Of a stretch of DNA of 64,000 nt, positions 60,968 to 64,000 are shown in pieces. The stretch lies in NCBI GenBank assembly GCA_052273485.1, contig DAVZID010000009.1:7764-71763 (forward strand). The letters are read 5' to 3'. Position 1 is the stretch's first letter. Every line of letters begins with the position of its first letter. This DNA is from Anthropogastromicrobium sp052273485. Lineage in GTDB: Bacteria; Bacillota; Clostridia; Lachnospirales; Lachnospiraceae. The translations under genes were made by a program, and so were the position numbers. The notes beneath the pieces are model-generated. The model was given only the letters and a program-made list of their open reading frames with translations, ran no database searches and was not told the DNA's origin.

Positions 60968-61080
60968 AATGTTCCTCCTTGTGTTGTTTCAACTCTTAAG
61001 AATTAAGGATTACATATTCGTAACGATTCATTTATAGTTCTTAATTCTTTATAACTCTTATTAGTCTTAGCTAACTTTCG
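60968..61080 (-). promoter_or_regulatory. Control region of the iron uptake operon
   Basis: An AT-rich stretch with AAGAATTAAG (60998-61007) and CTTAATTCTT (61040-61049), a perfect 10-bp inverted repeat, and AACTCTTA repeated directly at 60991 and 61053. Further up, on the minus strand, GTTAGCTAAGACTAA (about 61074-61060) resembles half of an iron-dependent (DtxR/IdeR) box. TATAAA at about 61051 could be a -10. Iron control is inferred. Confidence 0.45.
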
Positions 61081-61174
61081 GTAGGAGTATAGCACGGAGT
61101 CTAAAATCCGTCAATGCAGGCACCGTAAATAAAAGTTTTTCACCGGATTCAGTCGTTTTTCTTGTTTTCTCTTT

Positions 61175-61283
61175 CTGTTCACGAAAATGAACGTTAACGA
61201 AAGCCCACTCGGTGAAGTGACTTTGTCGACGGGTCCAATTCCGCGGATCCCTGTTAAGTTGTCTTTTCGTGCACGTGAACTGT
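61175..61283. repeat. Structured intergenic element, copy 2
   Basis: Bounded by CTGTTCACG (61175-61183) and CGTGAACTGT (61274-61283). Inside are the four blocks shared with the 3.6-kb element: TTAACGAA (61194-61201), TTTGTCGACG (61222-61231), CCGCGG (61241-61246) and CTTTTCGT (61263-61270). An open frame of 86 codons on the minus strand crosses it but shows no protein features. The whole 388-bp gap between the iron operon and the GntR gene holds only this element, a terminator and a short inverted repeat. Confidence 0.5.
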
Positions 61284-61284
61284 T

Positions 61285-61338
61285 ACCACACAAAAAAGGC
61301 TGACAACCCCTGCGAAATTCGCAAAAGTCATCAGCCTT
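61285..61338 (-). terminator. Terminator of the citrate synthase-GntR operon
   Basis: On the minus strand AAGGCTGATGAC and GTTGTCAGCCTT pair, with an inner GCGAA/TTCGC stem, and TTTTTT follows. It lies 130 bp after the GntR stop. Confidence 0.8.
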
Positions 61339-61351
61339 AACCAGCGGTTTG

Positions 61352-61370
61352 TGATACAAGGAATGTATCA
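61352..61370. repeat. Short inverted repeat TGATAC/GTATCA
   Basis: TGATAC (61352-61357) and GTATCA (61365-61370) are separated by 7 bp, between the GntR gene and its terminator. It could be a stray half of the GntR operator type (GATACAA-like) or part of the terminator structure. Confidence 0.35.
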
Positions 61371-61468
61371 ATGGGAGAACTTCATTCCCAAAACATGTTT
61401 ATTGTACTGTGTTGCCCTCGATCTGTCAATGGGATTTTTTCAAAAACGAGCATGAGATTTGTCCGGTT

Positions 61469-62137
61469 CTAGCAAGACGTGTGGACTGTTGAAGCAATAT
61501 TATCTGCAATGTTGTCCCTTGCATTCTTAATGTGCTCTGCCGTCAGCTTCTCCGCAAGCTCACCATCATGCTTTGTAATCGCCTCTAAGATCGCACGGTG
61601 CTCGGCAACGGATTCCTCGGCTCTGCCAGTCACGCAGACTGACACAGCACGCGCGCGACGGATATAGTTGTGAAAGTTTGTCAGCACATTTTGGAGCGGG
61701 CGACTCTTTGATGCGGCAAAAATAATCCGGTGAAACTCGCCATCCAACTCACCCATCTCTTTTGCACTGTCCGGCTTTTTCAGGTAATATTCCTGAAGCG
61801 CCATACATTGCTCAAGCTCCTCAAGCTCCTCTGCTGTAATCTTTTCTGCACACAGCCGCGCCGCCAGTCCCTCGATTCGAATGCGGACCTCATAAATATC
61901 TTCCACATCCTGCTCGGAAACACCGACCACAACTGCTCCCTTGTTTGGGATATTCTTGACCAACCCCTCAAGCTCCAGCTGCATCAGAGCTTCCCGCACA
62001 GGAGTACGGCTCACACCCAGACTCTTTGAAAGCCTCAGCTCATTTAGACTGTCCCCCTCTTTGTAACTGCCGTTTAAGATCGCGTCCTCAAGTGCATTAA
62101 ACACCTGAATGCGAAGCGGATCTCCACTCTGCTGCAT
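61469..62137 (-). CDS. GntR family regulator, FadR/FCD type
   Basis: A 222-residue regulator. The N-terminal winged helix has GDSLNELRLSKSLGVSRTPVREALMQLELEGLV. The C-terminal FCD helical domain (about 85-215) holds metal/ligand-binding His and Asp residues (FHRIIFAASKSRP, VAEHRAILEAI). FCD members often sense organic acids such as citrate, lactate or pyruvate. It is 29 bp downstream of the Re-citrate-synthase-like gene and probably represses that operon through the palindrome at 63658-63685. ATG 62137 follows GGAGAAGGGCT. Confidence 0.93.
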   Translation of the reverse strand: MQQSGDPLRIQVFNALEDAILNGSYKEGDSLNELRLSKSLGVSRTPVREALMQLELEGLVKNIPNKGAVVVGVSEQDVEDIYEVRIRIEGLAARLCAEKITAEELEELEQCMALQEYYLKKPDSAKEMGELDGEFHRIIFAASKSRPLQNVLTNFHNYIRRARAVSVCVTGRAEESVAEHRAILEAITKHDGELAEKLTAEHIKNARDNIADNIASTVHTSC

Positions 62138-62166
62138 AGCCCTTCTCCATTTCTTTTGACTTTATC

Positions 62167-63567
62167 TTACTTATCCTCGTAATCCACGTCTCTGTGGAAT
62201 ACATACTGTTCTGCATAACGAATCATCTCTGTCTCACTGATAACAGTAATACGTCCGTTTGCATACTCCTGATCAATCAGCTCCTTGATCGTTACAACGC
62301 CTTCGTTCTTCTTATCAATTGCCTCTGCACCCTTTAAACCATAATACTGATTGATCCATACAGCGATGCCTGCCAGACCAGATGTGTTGCTGATGGCAAC
62401 CATCGGCGGACGATTCAGAATCAGCTCGGTATCAAAGATGTTGTAGATCTCAGGATCCTTCATGATGCCATCGGCATGGATACCAGCTCTTGTCAGGTTG
62501 AAGTTTCTTCCAACGAATGGAGTCATTGGAGGAATCTCGTAACCGGTCTCCTTCTCAAGATACTCAGCAATCTCTGTGATTACAGTCGGATTCATTCCAT
62601 CAAAATCACCGCGAAGAGATGCATATTCAAATACCATTGCTTCAAGCGGCACATTTCCAGTACGCTCGCCAATTCCAAGTAAGGAACAGTTTACAGCGCC
62701 TGCACCATACAGCCATGCGGTAGATGCATTGACAACGCCCTTATAGAAATCGTTATGTCCGTGCCATTCTAGCATATCGCTTGGCACACCGGCATAATGC
62801 TTTAAACCATAGATAATACCCGGTACGCTTCGCGGAAGGGAAACACCCGGATAAGAAATTCCGTAGCCCATTGTGTCACAGGCACGAATCTTGATCGGAA
62901 CACCACTGTCCTTTGACAATTTCATCAACTCAGTAGCAAACGGAACAACAAATCCGTAATAGTCAGCTCTTGTGATATCCTCAAAGTGGCATCTTGGATG
63001 AAGACCAGCCTCAATCGCGTCCGAAATAACGCCTAAGTACTTTTCCATTGCCTGCTTTCTTGTCAAATTCATTTTCTTAAAAATATGATAATCAGAGCAG
63101 CTAACAAGGATACCTGTCTCACGAATACCAATATTTTTTACCAATTCAAAATCACTCTTTGTTGCTCGAATCCACGTTGTGATCTCCGGGAACTCATATC
63201 CAAGCTCCATACAACGCTCTAACGCATCACGATCCTTCTTTGAGTAAACAAAAAACTCCGTCTGACGCACAATACCATTTGGACCACCCAGACGGTGAAG
63301 CATCTTATACAGGTCAACCATCTGCTGTGTGGTGTACGGCTCGCGTGACTGCTGTCCATCACGGAAAGAGGTATCGGTGATGTAAATGTGTTCCGGCATA
63401 TCCATCGGTACATGACGGTAGTTATAAGATACCTTCGGAACCTCATCGTATGGGAAAATCTCTCGAAACAGCTCCGGCTGGTTGACGTCCTGCAGCTTGT
63501 ACTCATACAGATCCTGCTCAAGCAGATTTGTCTTGTTGCTCAGATTAATGGTCTTGTTTGCCTTCAT
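62167..63567 (-). CDS. Re-citrate-synthase-like enzyme (homocitrate/isopropylmalate synthase family)
   Basis: About 466 residues of the DRE-TIM acyl-CoA Claisen condensing group. The DRE motif is ITDTSFRDGQQSREPYTTQQ; the metal-binding HGHND occurs in LEWHGHNDFYKG, and GIGERTGNVPLEAM is the family GxGERxGN motif. It lacks the C-terminal leucine-binding domain of true LeuA. Sequence style matches the clostridial proteins related to Re-citrate synthase of Clostridium kluyveri, which makes citrate from acetyl-CoA and oxaloacetate for glutamate synthesis. A homocitrate or methylmalate synthase is the alternative. ATG 63567 follows AGGAGGAAGACACT. Confidence 0.8.
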   Translation of the reverse strand: MKANKTINLSNKTNLLEQDLYEYKLQDVNQPELFREIFPYDEVPKVSYNYRHVPMDMPEHIYITDTSFRDGQQSREPYTTQQMVDLYKMLHRLGGPNGIVRQTEFFVYSKKDRDALERCMELGYEFPEITTWIRATKSDFELVKNIGIRETGILVSCSDYHIFKKMNLTRKQAMEKYLGVISDAIEAGLHPRCHFEDITRADYYGFVVPFATELMKLSKDSGVPIKIRACDTMGYGISYPGVSLPRSVPGIIYGLKHYAGVPSDMLEWHGHNDFYKGVVNASTAWLYGAGAVNCSLLGIGERTGNVPLEAMVFEYASLRGDFDGMNPTVITEIAEYLEKETGYEIPPMTPFVGRNFNLTRAGIHADGIMKDPEIYNIFDTELILNRPPMVAISNTSGLAGIAVWINQYYGLKGAEAIDKKNEGVVTIKELIDQEYANGRITVISETEMIRYAEQYVFHRDVDYEDK

Positions 63568-63657
63568 AGTGTCTTCCTCCTCTGTTGCGCTCCTCATTTT
63601 GCAATGCCTGTTGCAGTGCTTTTCCTGTATAGCAATCTACCACTTTAGCGTGATGAA

Positions 63658-63685
63658 ATTGTATCATTGTATACAATTATACAAT
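63658..63685. promoter_or_regulatory. GntR-type operator palindrome
   Basis: A 28-bp palindrome with a single mismatch pair: ATTGTAT (63658-63664), a perfect core ATTGTATACAAT (63666-63677) and ATACAAT (63679-63685). It overlaps the -10 box of the citrate synthase promoter. TTGTATACAA-type sites fit FCD-group GntR repressors, and such a gene is the second in this operon. Confidence 0.75.
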
Positions 63686-63703
63686 TCAATTTAAATCTGT
63701 CAA
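63676..63703 (-). promoter_or_regulatory. Promoter of the citrate synthase-GntR operon
   Basis: On the minus strand a perfect TTGACA (63703-63698), a 16-bp spacer and a perfect TATAAT (63681-63676). Confidence 0.82.
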
Positions 63704-63712
63704 GTACATTTT

Positions 63713-63889
63713 TTATCTCTGACCAAAATTGAGCCACTGGGGACAGTCAATCCAATCTTCCCATTCACCTGTTTCTTCATTTAATTTTCTTATTTTTCCA
63801 TCTGATGTGTAATCTACATACTGTCCATCCACTCGATTTAAACTCTTGCATTCTCCATCATATGGATATTGTACGCCATCATAGGTTGT
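63713..63889 (-). pseudogene. 3' remnant of an unrecognised gene
   Basis: About 59 codons read as a natural polar protein tail: TTYDGVQYPYDGECKSLN, then a segment with DGQYVDYTSDGKIRKLN and ETGEWEDW, ending WLNFGQR. The reading stays open upstream to 63946, but the part beyond 63890 (VSRTPPVRKNARG) coincides with the hairpin at the presumed insertion-sequence end. I therefore read it as the 3' end of a gene cut by an insertion. A genuine 77-residue small protein from ATG 63946 is the alternative. I do not recognise the family. Confidence 0.4.
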
Positions 63890-64000
63890 GATACTCCCAC
63901 GCGCGTTCTTGCGAACGGGCGGGGTTCTTGAGACATGGTAGAACACCTCAAAGGGCCATCACAAGCCCTCTACACCCAGTTACGAGCTTACCTTTATGCC
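63888..64000 (-). mobile_element. Possible right end of an IS200/IS605-type element (continues outside)
   Basis: On the minus strand a hairpin with stem segments CCC, CGC and CGTTC pairing to GAACG, GCG and GGG around a GCAA tetraloop (63896-63924) is followed by AGTATCAC. Upstream lies a GGGC/GCCC stem (63953-63968). This resembles the subterminal hairpin and end of IS200/IS605 elements, which also form the 3' part of a TnpB guide RNA. No transposase or TnpB coding sequence is within the window. Confidence 0.35.

Noticed and set aside
61111..61371. Open frame of 86 codons on the minus strand after the GntR gene
   Set aside because: It crosses a terminator and the repeated element, has no ribosome site and reads as basic, unpatterned residues.

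Overview
The window looks like a chromosome segment of an anaerobic gut-type Firmicute, most likely a Lachnospiraceae (class Clostridia). The basis is moderate GC, AGGAGG-type ribosome binding sites, sigma-A promoters, short overlapping operons, and a family mix of DUF4317, an Rpn-type PD-(D/E)XK nuclease, LytS/AraC (YesMN) sugar regulation and a Re-citrate-synthase-like enzyme. Nearly all of it is coding, mostly on the minus strand. I saw no rRNA, tRNA, CRISPR array or prophage.

Left part (1-12.4 kb): the start of a YbiT/YkpA-type ABC-F ATPase, then a short membrane-anchored YhaN/SbcC-like ATPase with an SbcD/YhaO-like phosphoesterase that has lost several metal ligands, asparaginyl-tRNA synthetase, and a divergent cysteine desulfurase. 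Next is a five-gene unit: a VanRS-like two-component system, a 625-residue lipoprotein with two internal membrane helices, an ABC ATPase whose signature, Walker B and H-loop are all eroded, and an ABC-2 permease. It lies directly behind polyphosphate kinase, a Ppx/GppA phosphatase and a DUF815 ATPase, and could be cotranscribed with them.

Middle part (12.4-34.2 kb): polyphosphate genes, pheA, a folate block (folC-folE-folP-folB/K), an Rpn nuclease, an RNase H with a hybrid-binding domain, an FtsX/MacB-type ABC pair, ridA on the plus strand, a purine permease with DUF4317, an aminotransferase, a patatin and a NUDIX hydrolase.

Right part (34.2-64 kb): a maltodextrin-type cluster (two solute-binding proteins, malF, malG, YesM/YesN) beside glycogen phosphorylase and an AraC regulator; a MarR regulator with a heterodimeric ABC exporter; a DtxR-type regulator with a putative lipoprotein; a ROK kinase and mannose-6-phosphate isomerase; thymidine kinase with an AraC regulator; an iron-siderophore ABC operon; and a GntR regulator with a Re-citrate-synthase-like gene under a promoter that carries a 28-bp near-perfect palindrome. 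At the right edge a broken gene seems to abut the end of an IS200/IS605-type element.

The most notable unexplained signals are: two copies of an intergenic element with the same four sequence blocks in the same order (about 3.6 kb and 61.2 kb); the eroded ABC ATPase in a signalling operon; the eroded phosphoesterase; tandem MarR operator repeats; and three solute-binding proteins that all lack a clear lipobox.
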